From positions 1 to 64,000 of the forward strand of contig NZ_JABWGX010000023.1 of the NCBI RefSeq assembly GCF_021730435.1: a stretch of 64,000 nucleotides of DNA, given 5' to 3'. The notes under the pieces were generated by a model that made no database searches, was not told where the DNA came from, and saw only the letters and a list, made by a program, of their open reading frames with translations. Both the position numbers and the translations under genes were made by a program. Source of the DNA: Xanthobacter agilis (GTDB lineage Bacteria; Pseudomonadota; Alphaproteobacteria; Rhizobiales; Xanthobacteraceae). Position 1 is the stretch's first letter; every line of letters starts with the position of its first letter. Shown one piece after another: positions 9,634 through 18,788 of this stretch.

Positions 9634-11046
9634 GTGCTCCGTCTCGACATTCCGTATGGCGACCCGTTCGCCGCCTTCCACGCCTTCGCCGACGTGCCCT
9701 TCTGCGCGTTCCTCGACAGCGCCGCCGCCGGTGATCCGCGCGCCCGCTTCTCCTATATCGCGCTTGATCCCTTCCGCGTCATCACCGCTGATGGGTCCGG
9801 AGTGCGGGTGGACGGGCAGCCGGTGGCCGGCACCCCGTTCGAGGTTCTGGCGCGCCAGCTCGCCGACCACGGCGCCCCGCGCGACGGAGCCACCGGCGCC
9901 GGAGCGATGCCGGTTCCGTTCCGGGGCGGTGCCGTGGGGTTTCTCGGCTATGAGCTCGGGCGCCACCTGGAACGGCTGCCCGCGCCCCGGAGCGGCCAAC
10001 CGGCGGTGCCGGAAATGGCCGTGGGCCTTTATGATCTCGTGCTCGCCTTCGATCACGCCGCAGGCCGGGCCATGCTGTTCTCCTCCGGCCTGCCGGCGAG
10101 CAATCCGGCGGATCGCGCGCGCCGGGCCGAGCAGCGGGCGACCATGGTGCTTGATCGCCTCTCCCACGCGCCAGCCGCGGCGCCCGCGCCCGACTGGACC
10201 GTCACCGGCCGCTTCGCCCCCGACCAGCCGCGCGCGGCGGTGGAAGCCTCGGTCGCCCGCGTGATCGAATACATCCGCGCCGGCGACATCTTCCAGGCCA
10301 ACCTGACCCAGCAGATGCGCGCCCCCATGCCCGAAGGTCTTTCCGACCTTCAGCTCTACGGGCGCCTGAGGTCTGTGAGCCCGGCCCCGTTCGCGGCTTT
10401 CCTGCGCTGCGGTGCGGATCTCTCGGTGCTCAGCGCCTCGCCGGAACGCTTCCTGAGCCTTGATGCCACCGGCCGGGTGGAGACGCGCCCCATCAAGGGG
10501 ACCCGTCGCCGCTCGGCCGACCCCGAGACCGATGCCGCGCTGGCGCAGGCGCTGCTTGCCTCGGTGAAGGACCGGGCCGAAAATCTGATGATCGTGGACC
10601 TCATGCGCAACGATCTCAGCCGCGTGAGCAAGGTCGGCAGCGTCAAGGTGCCGGTGCTGTGCGCCCTGGAGACCTTCACCAGCGTGCACCATCTGGTGTC
10701 GGTGGTGGAAAGCCGGCTCAACGACGGACTGGGTCCGGTGGACCTCCTCACCGCCTGCTTCCCCGGCGGCTCCATCACCGGCGCGCCGAAGATCCGCGCC
10801 ATGGAGATCATCCACGAGCTGGAGCCCTTCCCGCGCGGGGTCTATTGCGGCTCCGTGGCCTGGATCGGCTTCGACGGCGCCATGGATTCCTCCATCGTCA
10901 TCCGCACCATCACCCGCGCCGGCGACACCCTGCTCGCCCATGCGGGCGGCGGCATCGTGGCCGATTCCGACCCCGCCGACGAATATGAGGAAAGCCTCGT
11001 CAAGCTTGCGCCCATGCTGCGCGCCTTGTCCGGAGACGGCCGATGA
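9634..11046 (+). CDS. pabB: Aminodeoxychorismate synthase component I
   Basis: The product is a chorismate-binding enzyme that, with a glutamine amidotransferase, makes 4-amino-4-deoxychorismate for folate. Key motifs are SASPERFLS, the PIKGT motif with its catalytic lysine, ENLMIVDLMRNDLSR and FPGGSITGAPKIRAMEII. PIKGT separates PabB from TrpE, which usually has PIAGT. The start is uncertain: I use the GTG at 9634, where family homology begins; the frame stays open upstream to an ATG at 9481 and passes a TTG at 9574. It overlaps pabC by four bases (ATGA). No pabA is in the window. Confidence 0.88.
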   Translation: MLRLDIPYGDPFAAFHAFADVPFCAFLDSAAAGDPRARFSYIALDPFRVITADGSGVRVDGQPVAGTPFEVLARQLADHGAPRDGATGAGAMPVPFRGGAVGFLGYELGRHLERLPAPRSGQPAVPEMAVGLYDLVLAFDHAAGRAMLFSSGLPASNPADRARRAEQRATMVLDRLSHAPAAAPAPDWTVTGRFAPDQPRAAVEASVARVIEYIRAGDIFQANLTQQMRAPMPEGLSDLQLYGRLRSVSPAPFAAFLRCGADLSVLSASPERFLSLDATGRVETRPIKGTRRRSADPETDAALAQALLASVKDRAENLMIVDLMRNDLSRVSKVGSVKVPVLCALETFTSVHHLVSVVESRLNDGLGPVDLLTACFPGGSITGAPKIRAMEIIHELEPFPRGVYCGSVAWIGFDGAMDSSIVIRTITRAGDTLLAHAGGGIVADSDPADEYEESLVKLAPMLRALSGDGR

Positions 11047-11834
11047 AGCTCTCACTCAACGGCACGCTTCTGGAGCCCGAAGCGGCCCGCATCGCCCCCG
11101 GCGATCGCGGGTTCACCCTGGGCGACGGCCTGTTCGAGACCCTCAGGGTGCGCGAGGGCGCCATCCGGCGCCTCAACGCCCATCTCGCCCGGCTGGCCCG
11201 CGGCGCCGAGGTGATCGGCCTGCCGCTGCCGCCCCTCGACCTCGCCGCCGCCCTGGAAGAGGTGCGCGCCGCCAACGCCCTTTCCGACGCGGTGCTGCGC
11301 CTCACCCTCACCCGCGGCGAAGGTCCGCGCGGCGTGCTGCCGCCGGCCGCGCCCCATCCCACGCTGCTCATCACGGCCGCGCCCATGGCGCCGACGGCCC
11401 CGCCCGCGCGGCTCATCATCACCACCCGCACCCGGCGCAACGAGCGCTCCCCGCTGGCGGGGGTGAAGTCCCTCAACTATCTGGACAACATCCTCGCCCG
11501 CCAGGAGGCCGCCGCGGCCGGCGCGGACGATGCCGTGCTGCTGAACACCCGCGACCGCGTGGCGGAAACATCGATCGCCAATCTGTTCGCCGTGATCGAC
11601 GGACGCCTGTTGACGCCGCCCCTCGCCGATGGCGCCCTGCCGGGGGTGATGCGCGCGGCCGTGCTGGCCCTAGAGGGCGCGGAGCAGTCGCTTTCGGTGG
11701 ACGACCTCGACCGCGCCGGGGAGATGTTCCTGTCGTCGAGCCTCGGCCTGCGGCCGGTGGCCACGCTGGCCGGGCGCCCGCTGGCCAGCGTGGCCACGGC
11801 GCGGCGCCTGACGGCCGCGCTGGGCGAGGCATGA
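11043..11834 (+). CDS. pabC: Class IV aminotransferase, probable aminodeoxychorismate lyase
   Basis: This 263-residue fold-type IV PLP enzyme has the PLP lysine in the GVKSLNYLDN segment and the cofactor-binding ETSIANLF region. Immediately after pabB, with an ATGA overlap, the likely reaction is release of pyruvate from aminodeoxychorismate to give p-aminobenzoate. The family also includes branched-chain and D-amino-acid aminotransferases, which sequence alone cannot exclude; the operon position carries the assignment. Its own stop overlaps the start of the GNAT gene in the same ATGA manner. Confidence 0.82.
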   Translation: MKLSLNGTLLEPEAARIAPGDRGFTLGDGLFETLRVREGAIRRLNAHLARLARGAEVIGLPLPPLDLAAALEEVRAANALSDAVLRLTLTRGEGPRGVLPPAAPHPTLLITAAPMAPTAPPARLIITTRTRRNERSPLAGVKSLNYLDNILARQEAAAAGADDAVLLNTRDRVAETSIANLFAVIDGRLLTPPLADGALPGVMRAAVLALEGAEQSLSVDDLDRAGEMFLSSSLGLRPVATLAGRPLASVATARRLTAALGEA

Positions 11835-12382
11835 CCCCCGCCCCAGGCCCGCGCGTACGCCTGCGCGACTGGCGGCGGGACGACCGCGATGCCCTGTGGC
11901 GCATGCAATCCGATCCGCAGGTGATGGAATTCCTGATGCCGGTGCCCGATCGCGCGGCCAGCGACGCGGTGGCGGACCGCATCGAACGGCATCTTGCCGC
12001 CCATGGGTTCGGCCTGTGGGTGGTGGACGTGCCGGGCGTGACGGACTTCGCGGGCTATGCGGGTCTCGTCCATGTGCCATATGAGGCGCCTTTCACGCCC
12101 GCCGTGGAAATCGGCTGGCGCTTCCTGCGCGCCCATTGGGGCCAGGGCTATGCCACCGAAGCCGCCCGCCAGTGTCTCGCCTTCGGCTTCGAGGCGCTGG
12201 GGCTCGACGCGATCGTGGCGATCACGGTGCCGGCCAATCGCCGCTCTCGGGCGGTGATGGAGCGGCTCGGCATGACCCGCGTCGCGGGCGGTGATTTCGA
12301 TCTGCCACCCATTCCCGAAGGCCACCCGCTGCGCCGGCAGGTGCTCTACCGCATCAGCCGCAGCCGTCACGCCGGCGATTGA
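11831..12382 (+). CDS. GNAT family N-acetyltransferase (RimJ/RimL type)
   Basis: This 183-residue protein has the RimJ/RimL-like GNAT pattern: RVRLRDWRRDD at the start, EIGWRFLRAHWGQGYATEAA (acetyl-CoA loop) in the centre, then ANRRSRAVMERLGM. It should acetylate an amine, possibly a protein N-terminus or a small molecule. The ATG at 11831 overlaps the pabC stop, making it the third gene of a coupled pabB-pabC operon. A link to folate chemistry is not established, and the position may only reflect shared transcription. Confidence 0.85.
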   Translation: MTPAPGPRVRLRDWRRDDRDALWRMQSDPQVMEFLMPVPDRAASDAVADRIERHLAAHGFGLWVVDVPGVTDFAGYAGLVHVPYEAPFTPAVEIGWRFLRAHWGQGYATEAARQCLAFGFEALGLDAIVAITVPANRRSRAVMERLGMTRVAGGDFDLPPIPEGHPLRRQVLYRISRSRHAGD

Positions 12383-12391
12383 GCCGCCGCT

Positions 12392-12766
12392 CTACGACCT
12401 GCCCCATCTGCCGAAGTCCAGCTTGTCCGGAATGCGGAGGGCGCGCCGGCGGTGGCGCTCCTTGATATCGGCGATATCGTCCAGCATGGCGCGCAGCCGA
12501 TCGAGGGCACGCAGCTCATCCGCGTCAAGCTCTCGCTCGGGCCGAAAATGGGTCAGCAGCACCACCAGGGCGTCGCTGATGCGACCGATCTGCGTGCCAT
12601 AGCTGGCAACGTTTTCGAGCACCTCTTGCTCGACCTCCGGCGCCTTGGATTGCCCGAGGTTGATGTTGATGAGGCCGATCTGGCTGCCAAGCGCCGCCAG
12701 ATTGGTGCTGAACAGACGGAAAAACTGGGTGACGTCCCCTGACAGGGGAAGCTTGAAGGTCGCCAT
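12392..12766 (-). CDS. Conserved hypothetical helical protein
   Basis: This 124-residue protein starts at the ATG at 12766 (MATFKLPLSGDVTQFF), preceded by a GGAGTG site. It has no signal peptide or membrane segment. The middle is a long amphipathic region (AIEVEQEV-like heptads, then a basic RHRRRALRIP stretch), suggesting a helical cytoplasmic protein, possibly a coiled-coil dimer. I do not recognise a named family. It lies between the convergent GNAT gene and the upstream clpA terminator and is transcribed alone. Confidence 0.65.
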   Translation of the reverse strand: MATFKLPLSGDVTQFFRLFSTNLAALGSQIGLININLGQSKAPEVEQEVLENVASYGTQIGRISDALVVLLTHFRPERELDADELRALDRLRAMLDDIADIKERHRRRALRIPDKLDFGRWGRS

Positions 12767-12894
12767 CTGAGCCACTCCGACAACTGACTCGCGAACTGTC
12801 TCAGAATGACCGCCGGATGCAACCAAAGAACGCACGACAGCACGCCACACGCGCACCAGCCGTCCGCGCCGCGATCCTTCAGCGCCACCACATG

Positions 12895-12918
12895 AAAAAA
12901 GGCGGCCGAAGCCGCCTC
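12895..12918 (-). terminator. Intrinsic terminator of clpA
   Basis: On the minus strand GGCGGC-TTCG-GCCGCC is followed by T6: a six-pair stem with a stable UUCG loop, 31 bases beyond the clpA stop. This is a textbook Rho-independent terminator. Confidence 0.9.
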
Positions 12919-12948
12919 TCTCAATCTCATGCCGTCGCGGGCCTGCGA

Positions 12949-15417
12949 TCAGACCTTCACCAGCGGCAACTTGGGACCAGACTTCGGTCCGGACTTGGAG
13001 GCCGGCCCCGGCTTGGAAGCCGGTCCGGACTTCGGCCCCGCCTTGGCGCCGGGCTTGGCGGCCTTGGCGGCGGCGGTCGGCTTGCGGCGAGCGGCGCGCT
13101 TGGCCTCTTCCGCGATCTTCTCCGGCTTGGGCGTGACCGGCCCTTCCGGGAATTGGAAGCCGAGCTTGGAGTCCCGTCCCTCGCCTTCCACCACCACCCG
13201 CACATGCCCCCCGTGCTTCAGGGCACCAAACAGCACCATGTCGGCAAGCGGCGTCTTGATGTGCTCCTGGATCACCCGCGCCATGGGGCGGGCACCCATC
13301 TGCTCGTCATAGCCACGCTCCACCAGCCAGCGGCTCGCCTCCTCGGAGAGCTCGATGGTGACGTTGCGGTCCGCAAGCTGTGCCTCAAGTTGCAGCACGA
13401 ACTTTTCCACCACCTGGGCGATGACGTCCGTGGTGAGGTGAGCGAACGGGATCACCGCGTCGAGCCGGTTGCGGAATTCCGGCGCGAAGGTGCGGTTGAT
13501 GGCCTCGGTGTCGTCGCCCTCCCGCTTCTGGCGGGTGAAGCCGTAGGCCGGCTTCGACAGATCGGCCGCGCCCGCATTGGTGGTCATGATGAGGATCACG
13601 TTGCGGAAGTCGATCTGCTTGCCGTTGTGGTCCGTCAGCTTCCCGTGGTCCATCACCTGGAGCAGGATGTTGAAGAGGTCCGGATGGGCCTTTTCGATCT
13701 CGTCCAGCAGCAGCACGCAGTGGGGGCTCTGGTCCACGCCGTCGGTCAGAAGGCCGCCCTGGTCGAAGCCCACATAGCCGGGAGGGGCGCCGATGAGGCG
13801 GCTCACGGTGTGGCGCTCCATATATTCCGACATGTCGAAGCGCAGCAGTGGCACACCGAGCGTGGAGGCAAGCTGCTTGGCCACTTCCGTCTTGCCGACG
13901 CCGGTGGGGCCGGAGAACAGATAGTTGCCGATCGGCTTCTCGGGCTCGCGCAGACCGGCACGGGCCAGCTTGATCGACGCGGCCAGGGACTCGATGGCCC
14001 TGTCCTGGCCGAACACCACCCGCTTCAGCGTGGTTTCGAGGTTGGCGAGCAGCTCCGCATCGTCCTTGGAGACGGACTTCGGCGGAATCCGCGCCATGGT
14101 CGCGATGGTGGCCTCGATCTCCTTGAGACCGATGGTCTTCTTGCGCTTGGCCTCGGGCAGCAGCATCTGCGCCGCGCCGCTCTCGTCGATCACGTCGATG
14201 GCCTTGTCGGGCAGCTTGCGATCATGAATGTAGCGGGCGGACAGCTCCACCGCGGCCTTGATGGCCTCGTTGGTGTAGCGCAGCTTGTGGTAGTCCTCGA
14301 AGCAGGGCTTCAGACCCTTCAGGATCTCGATGGCGTCGGCCACGGTGGGCTCGGCCACGTCGATCTTCTGGAAGCGGCGGACCAGCGCCCGGTCCTTCTC
14401 GAAATACTGGCGGTATTCCTTATAGGTGGTCGAGCCCATGCAGCGCAGCGAGCCCGAGGCCAGCGCCGGCTTTAGGAGGTTGGACGCATCCATGGCGCCG
14501 CCCGAGGTCGCACCGGCACCGATGACCGTGTGGATCTCGTCGATGAACATGATCGCGTTGGGATAGGCCTCGATCTCCTTCACCACCTGCTTGAGACGCT
14601 CCTCGAAGTCGCCGCGATAGCGGGTGCCGGCGAGCAGAGCGCCCATGTCCAGGGCAAACACGGTGGCGGTGGCGAGCACCTCGGGCACGGTGCCGTCATT
14701 GATGCGCTTGGCGAGGCCTTCAGCGATGGCGGTCTTGCCCACGCCCGGCTCACCCACGAACAGCGGGTTGTTCTTCTGCCGGCGGCAGAGCACCTGGATC
14801 GTGCGCTGGATCTCGGAATCGCGACCGATCAGCGGATCGATCTTGCCTTCGTGCGCCTTCTTGTTGAGGTTCACGCAATAGGCTTCGAGCGCATCGGTCT
14901 TCTTCTGCTTGTCGTCGCCGGCCTTGGTCTCGGTCTCCTCCTCGGCGCCGCGCACCGGGCGGCTCTCGGACATGCCGGACCGCTTGGCGATGCCGTGGGA
15001 GATGTAATTGACCGCGTCATACCGCGTCATGTCCTGCTCTTGCAGGAAATATGCGGCATGGCTCTCGCGCTCGGCGAAGATGGCGACCAGCACGTTCGCG
15101 CCCGTCACCTCCTCCCGGCCCGAGGACTGCACATGGATCACCGCGCGCTGAATGACGCGCTGGAAGCCGGCGGTGGGCTTGGAATCGTCCGAGCCGGCCT
15201 GCACCAAGTTCTCAAGTTCAGAATCAACATATTCAACGAGGTTGCGCCGCAGCTTGTCCATGTCGACGTTGCACGCCCGCATGACTGCGGCGGCGTCCTG
15301 GTCGTCGACGAGGGAGAGCAGCAAATGCTCCAGCGTGGCGTATTCGTGATGACGTTCGTTGGCGAGGGCCAGTGCGCGATGAAGCGACTGCTCGAGGCTG
15401 CGAGAAAATGTAGGCAT
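12949..15417 (-). CDS. clpA: ATP-dependent Clp protease ATP-binding subunit ClpA
   Basis: This 822-residue AAA+ unfoldase feeds substrates, including N-degron proteins delivered by ClpS, to ClpP. It has an N-terminal Clp-N repeat domain, a first AAA module (GEPGVGKTA, Walker B FIDEIH), a second (GPTGVGKTE, Walker B LLDEIEKA) and the C-terminal D2-small domain. I chose the ATG at 15417, with an AAAGAGG site five bases upstream, over a GTG at 15423. The last 55 residues are an unusual basic tail rich in Lys, Pro, Gly, Ser and Ala, with repeated GPKSGP/SKPGP blocks. clpS lies upstream on the same strand. Confidence 0.96.
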   Translation of the reverse strand: MPTFSRSLEQSLHRALALANERHHEYATLEHLLLSLVDDQDAAAVMRACNVDMDKLRRNLVEYVDSELENLVQAGSDDSKPTAGFQRVIQRAVIHVQSSGREEVTGANVLVAIFAERESHAAYFLQEQDMTRYDAVNYISHGIAKRSGMSESRPVRGAEEETETKAGDDKQKKTDALEAYCVNLNKKAHEGKIDPLIGRDSEIQRTIQVLCRRQKNNPLFVGEPGVGKTAIAEGLAKRINDGTVPEVLATATVFALDMGALLAGTRYRGDFEERLKQVVKEIEAYPNAIMFIDEIHTVIGAGATSGGAMDASNLLKPALASGSLRCMGSTTYKEYRQYFEKDRALVRRFQKIDVAEPTVADAIEILKGLKPCFEDYHKLRYTNEAIKAAVELSARYIHDRKLPDKAIDVIDESGAAQMLLPEAKRKKTIGLKEIEATIATMARIPPKSVSKDDAELLANLETTLKRVVFGQDRAIESLAASIKLARAGLREPEKPIGNYLFSGPTGVGKTEVAKQLASTLGVPLLRFDMSEYMERHTVSRLIGAPPGYVGFDQGGLLTDGVDQSPHCVLLLDEIEKAHPDLFNILLQVMDHGKLTDHNGKQIDFRNVILIMTTNAGAADLSKPAYGFTRQKREGDDTEAINRTFAPEFRNRLDAVIPFAHLTTDVIAQVVEKFVLQLEAQLADRNVTIELSEEASRWLVERGYDEQMGARPMARVIQEHIKTPLADMVLFGALKHGGHVRVVVEGEGRDSKLGFQFPEGPVTPKPEKIAEEAKRAARRKPTAAAKAAKPGAKAGPKSGPASKPGPASKSGPKSGPKLPLVKV

Positions 15418-15619
15418 CGACACCTCTTTCGCGCATCACCCGCGGATCCGCGGAAGGGCCGCAGACCTCGAAGGCATGTGCACCATTCACACAAACTTCG
15501 TACTGGTTGCCGCAGCGCGCAAGCCCCCGATGGACCCGGAAACATCACCACTTTGAAATCGGCGCCTGTAACCTCCCGCCCCAGCTTGAATTTTGCCGCC
15601 TTGAGACTTTCGCGGAGCG

Positions 15620-16000
15620 CTATTTTTTTTCCATCACGCACTGAAGCGGATGCTGGTGCTTGCGAGCGAAGTCCATGACTTGCGTCACTTTGGTCTCCGC
15701 CACCTCATAGGTGAACACCCCGCATTCGCCGACTCCATGGTGGTGGACATGGAGCATGATGCGGTTGGCCTCGTCCGTGTTCTTGTTGAAGAACCGCTGC
15801 AACACGTGCACCACGAATTCCATGGGCGTGTAATCATCGTTGAGCAGCAGAACCCGGTACAGGCTGGGCCGCTTGGTCTGGGCCCGCGTGCGGGTGATGA
15901 CCGCCGTGCCACTGCCGTCCCGCCGGGTGGTGTCCGGCCCCGCCATGAATGTCGGCGGGAGAGAAGAAAATCGTTCCTGCATCATGTCCGTCGCGAGCAT
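15620..16000 (-). CDS. clpS: ATP-dependent Clp protease adaptor ClpS
   Basis: The ClpS core is clear: [17 protein letters not shown], then [21 protein letters not shown] and a C-terminal basic helix. ClpS binds N-terminal Leu, Phe, Tyr or Trp of degradation substrates and docks on the ClpA N-domain. About 45 residues precede the core. The start is ambiguous: ATG codons at 16000, 15985/15982 and 15946 are all in frame with no decisive ribosome site; 15946 gives a length closer to the family norm. clpA follows after 200 bases, so the pair may share a transcript or have separate promoters. Confidence 0.93.
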   Translation of the reverse strand: MLATDMMQERFSSLPPTFMAGPDTTRRDGSGTAVITRTRAQTKRPSLYRVLLLNDDYTPMEFVVHVLQRFFNKNTDEANRIMLHVHHHGVGECGVFTYEVAETKVTQVMDFARKHQHPLQCVMEKK

Positions 16001-16183
16001 GTCCGTCGCGCCCTGGACCGCGGCGCCGGCGTGAAATCCGGGCCTGGGCGCAAATCCGTATAACCAAAAAATGGTCGGTTCGGCGTCAGTATACAGGAGG
16101 TCACGCCGTTCCCGCCACGCCCTTGCCGTGGCGCCGACACACGAGCGCGGCGACCAACCGCCGCCCTGCGGTATGTCGTTATG

Positions 16184-16213
16184 AAAAAGGCCCGACGCAA
16201 GGTCGGGCCTTTT
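16184..16213 (-). terminator. Intrinsic terminator of the phasin gene
   Basis: On the minus strand AAAAGGCCCGAC-CTTGC-GTCGGGCCTTTTT forms a strong stem with a T5 tail, 64 bases below the phasin stop. The flanking A-run makes it usable in both directions. Confidence 0.85.
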
Positions 16214-16276
16214 GGACTTTCGTCCCGCAACGTCACGGGCAGATGGAACGTCGGGGCCTCAGCCACGAAAAAAAGA

Positions 16277-16609
16277 TCAGCGCGCAACCTTGCTGAAGGC
16301 GCTCTCGAACGGCTTGTAGGTCTCCTTGGCCAGCTCGGTGTACAGTTCGCCGAGCTTGGTGGCCTGGGCCACGGCACCTTCGTAAGCGGACTTCAGGTAG
16401 GACTGCTGGATTTCCACAGCCTGATCGATGGTCTTGGCGCCGAGCAGCTTCTCCAGCGCGGCGGTGCCCTGCTCGAACGAGCTCTTGCTGTAATCCGCCA
16501 CTTCCACGGCAATCGCCTGCGCGCTCTTGGAGAGCAGGCTGAAGCTCTTGAGGGCGTTCTCGATGTTGTCCTTGCTGAGCTGCTGGAGCTCTTCTGCGCT
16601 CTGCACCAT
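16277..16609 (-). CDS. Phasin family protein (PHB granule-associated)
   Basis: This 110-residue all-helical protein has the phasin pattern: an N-terminal QSAEELQQLSKDN helix, a segment with a YSKSSFEQG core, and a LGAKTIDQAVEIQQSYLKSAYE helix that resembles the phasin_2 domain. Such proteins coat polyhydroxybutyrate granules and limit their size. The ATG at 16609 has a GAGGAA site just upstream. It is transcribed alone from a strong promoter with a palindromic operator and ends at its own terminator. No PHB synthase gene is in the window. Confidence 0.9.
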   Translation of the reverse strand: MVQSAEELQQLSKDNIENALKSFSLLSKSAQAIAVEVADYSKSSFEQGTAALEKLLGAKTIDQAVEIQQSYLKSAYEGAVAQATKLGELYTELAKETYKPFESAFSKVAR

Positions 16610-16689
16610 GGGATTCCTCATTCCACTAGCCGGTGAAACACCGGATCTGCCGTTGCCGAGTGAGCGGAATGTGAACTCCGCCCGATCAA

Positions 16690-16717
16690 AGAATATGCAC
16701 CGCAACATGGATGTCAA
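16690..16717 (-). promoter_or_regulatory. Phasin promoter (sigma70-like)
   Basis: On the minus strand a perfect TTGACA (16717-16712), a 16-base spacer and TATTCT (16695-16690) lie about 75 bases above the phasin start codon. This gives a leader of roughly 75 nucleotides. The palindrome at 16724-16738 sits six bases upstream of the -35. Confidence 0.75.
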
Positions 16718-16723
16718 GAAATA

Positions 16724-16738
16724 TTGTGCAGTGCACAA
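16724..16738. promoter_or_regulatory. Palindromic operator TTGTGCA-G-TGCACAA, candidate PhaR site
   Basis: A perfect seven-base inverted repeat with one central base lies six bases upstream of the phasin -35 element. PhaR, the PHB-responsive repressor, is known to bind TGC/GCA-rich inverted repeats upstream of phasin genes in several alphaproteobacteria. Assignment to PhaR is an inference from context and motif type. The rest of the 303-base gap 16610-16912, between the phasin gene and the carboxypeptidase gene, shows nothing else I can name. Confidence 0.6.
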
Positions 16739-16912
16739 ACACCCAGACGCGGCCTGATTCACGCCTTGGTAACTCCGCCTTCTTAGGCTTCTTCCCTGGT
16801 CGCTTTCCCCGTTGCCGTCGCGCCGAGGCCTGCCTCGCGCAAGGCAGAAGCGCATGGCGTCGGAGCGGGGCCCTGGCCAGTGCAGCGACCGATCAGACGG
16901 GGCAACAAGTCC

Positions 16913-18769
16913 ATGCGTACAGCTTCCGCGAGCCTTTCGCTCCTGACCAAAGGTCTTGCCGTGGCCTTTCTTGCCGGCTTCGTCCTGACGACGACGGCCG
17001 CCGACGCCAAGCCACGCAAGTCCGCGCAGACGGAACGCTCCAAGAGCTCCAGCAAGACGAAGAAGGCCGCCGCCACCCGCACCATCGTCCAGGATGATGG
17101 TGGACGGTGGCATTACGGCTCCTCGGCCATCGTCGTGGATGCCAACACCGGCCGCGTTCTCTACGAGGACGACGCGGACGCGCTGCGGCATCCTGCCTCT
17201 GTCACCAAGGTGATGACCCTCTACCTGCTGTTCGAGCAGATCGAGGCCGGCCGCCTCAAGCTGTCGAGCGATCTGCCGGTGTCGGCGAAAGCGGCCGCGC
17301 AGTCCCCCACCAAGCTCGGCCTGCGCCCCGGCTCCACCCTCGAGGTGGAAGATGCCATCAAGGGCATCGTCACCCGTTCCGCCAATGATGCGGCGGTGGT
17401 GATCGCCGAAGCGCTCGGCGGCACCGAGAGCAATTTCGCCGAGATGATGACGCAGAAGGCGCGCGCGCTCGGCATGAGCCGCACCACGTTCCGCAACGCC
17501 TCGGGCCTGCCCAATCCCAACCAGGTGACCACGGCCCGTGACCTCTCGGTCCTCGGCCGCGCCATCCAGGACCGTTTCCCCAAGGAATACCGGTACTTCG
17601 CCACGCGCACCTTCTATTTCCGCGGCGAGGCCATCGGCAACCACAACCGGCTCGTCGGCTCGGTGGAAGGGGTGGACGGCATCAAGACCGGCTACACCCA
17701 GGCCTCGGGCTTCAATCTGCTCACCTCCCTGAAGCGCGACGATCGCTACATGGTGGCGGTGGTTCTGGGCGGGCGCTCCGCCGGCTCCCGCGATGCGCGC
17801 ATGCGCTCGCTGCTGGCCGAGACTCTTCCGCGGGCCTATGCCGGCGCGCGCACCGCGCCCAAGATCACCGAGGATGACGACGGCCCGATCGCCATGGTCG
17901 CGCCCTTGTCCGCGCCGCTGCCCAGGGCCGCCGATCGCGAGGCCATTCCCGTCCACGACGTGGCGCCCCTGCCCAAGCCGCAATATGCCGTGCTGGCCCC
18001 CGAACCCGCCACCACAGCCTCCATTCCCACCACCGGCAGCGTGAAGAGCGGATCGGTGGCGCCGATCCGTCCGGTGGCGGTGAAGACCGTGTCCATCCAG
18101 CGTCCCGTCGCGGCCTCTGCCGCCGCCCCTGCGGTGTCCGCCGCCGCGTCCGCCACCGCGGCGGCGCGCGGCTTCAGCAACTCCGCCGGCGTGCTCGGCT
18201 ACATGGAGCCCACCGCGCCAGCCCCGGCGGCGCAGGCGGTTACCACCGCCGCCCAAGGTCGCGCCCGCCAGCCGGCCCCCAAGCCGCAAACCGTCGCCGA
18301 CGGGTCCGGCGAGAAGGACGCCTCCCGCTACGCCCCCCCGCCCCGGCCGACCACCATGGCCGAACGCGCGGCCCACGTGGTGGCCCAAGAAACACCGATG
18401 TCGGCACCGATGTCGGCGCAGGCGCCGGCCCGCGCCGCGCAGCCCGTCGCCGAGAAGCCGATCCGCACCGCCTCCATCGCCCCGGTGGCCATTCCGGAAC
18501 GCAGCGAGAAGCCGGCGACCGCGCGCAGCGGCTGGGGCATCCAGATCGGCGCATTCGGCGCGGAAAAGGAAGCACGCGCCAAGCTCGACCTCGCCCAGAA
18601 CAAGGCCCATTCCGTCCTCGGCGGAGCCGATCCGTACACGGAGAAGACGGTGAAAGGCTCCACGGCCCTTTATCGCGCCCGTTTCACCGGCCTCGACGAG
18701 AAAAGCGCAAAGGCAGCCTGTCGTTTACTCCAGCGTAACGCGTTCGCCTGCATGACTATCAAGAATTGA
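16913..18769 (+). CDS. D-alanyl-D-alanine carboxypeptidase with SPOR domain
   Basis: The product is a penicillin-binding protein of the DacA/DacC type (peptidase S11). After a signal peptide (about residues 1-33) come the active-site motifs SVTK in ASVTKVM, SAN in RSANDAAV and KTG in GIKTGYT. It trims the terminal D-Ala of peptidoglycan stem peptides in the periplasm. An Ala/Pro-rich linker of about 200 residues leads to a C-terminal SPOR domain (about 540-618, beginning GWGIQIGAFG), which binds denuded glycan strands and would bring the enzyme to the division septum. I chose the ATG at 16913 (MRTASASLS); an upstream in-frame start at 16880 would precede the signal peptide with basic residues. 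Confidence 0.92.
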   Translation: MRTASASLSLLTKGLAVAFLAGFVLTTTAADAKPRKSAQTERSKSSSKTKKAAATRTIVQDDGGRWHYGSSAIVVDANTGRVLYEDDADALRHPASVTKVMTLYLLFEQIEAGRLKLSSDLPVSAKAAAQSPTKLGLRPGSTLEVEDAIKGIVTRSANDAAVVIAEALGGTESNFAEMMTQKARALGMSRTTFRNASGLPNPNQVTTARDLSVLGRAIQDRFPKEYRYFATRTFYFRGEAIGNHNRLVGSVEGVDGIKTGYTQASGFNLLTSLKRDDRYMVAVVLGGRSAGSRDARMRSLLAETLPRAYAGARTAPKITEDDDGPIAMVAPLSAPLPRAADREAIPVHDVAPLPKPQYAVLAPEPATTASIPTTGSVKSGSVAPIRPVAVKTVSIQRPVAASAAAPAVSAAASATAAARGFSNSAGVLGYMEPTAPAPAAQAVTTAAQGRARQPAPKPQTVADGSGEKDASRYAPPPRPTTMAERAAHVVAQETPMSAPMSAQAPARAAQPVAEKPIRTASIAPVAIPERSEKPATARSGWGIQIGAFGAEKEARAKLDLAQNKAHSVLGGADPYTEKTVKGSTALYRARFTGLDEKSAKAACRLLQRNAFACMTIKN

Positions 18770-18788
18770 GGACAGGCAGGAGCGAGCT

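Noticed and set aside
15424-15619. A small gene between clpA and clpS
   Set aside because: Frames there have no ribosome site and no family-like sequence; it is more likely a leader or promoter region.
18240-18770. Minus-strand extension joining the phasin frame across the carboxypeptidase gene
   Set aside because: The 777-residue frame covers a good plus-strand penicillin-binding protein; only the last 110 codons encode the phasin.
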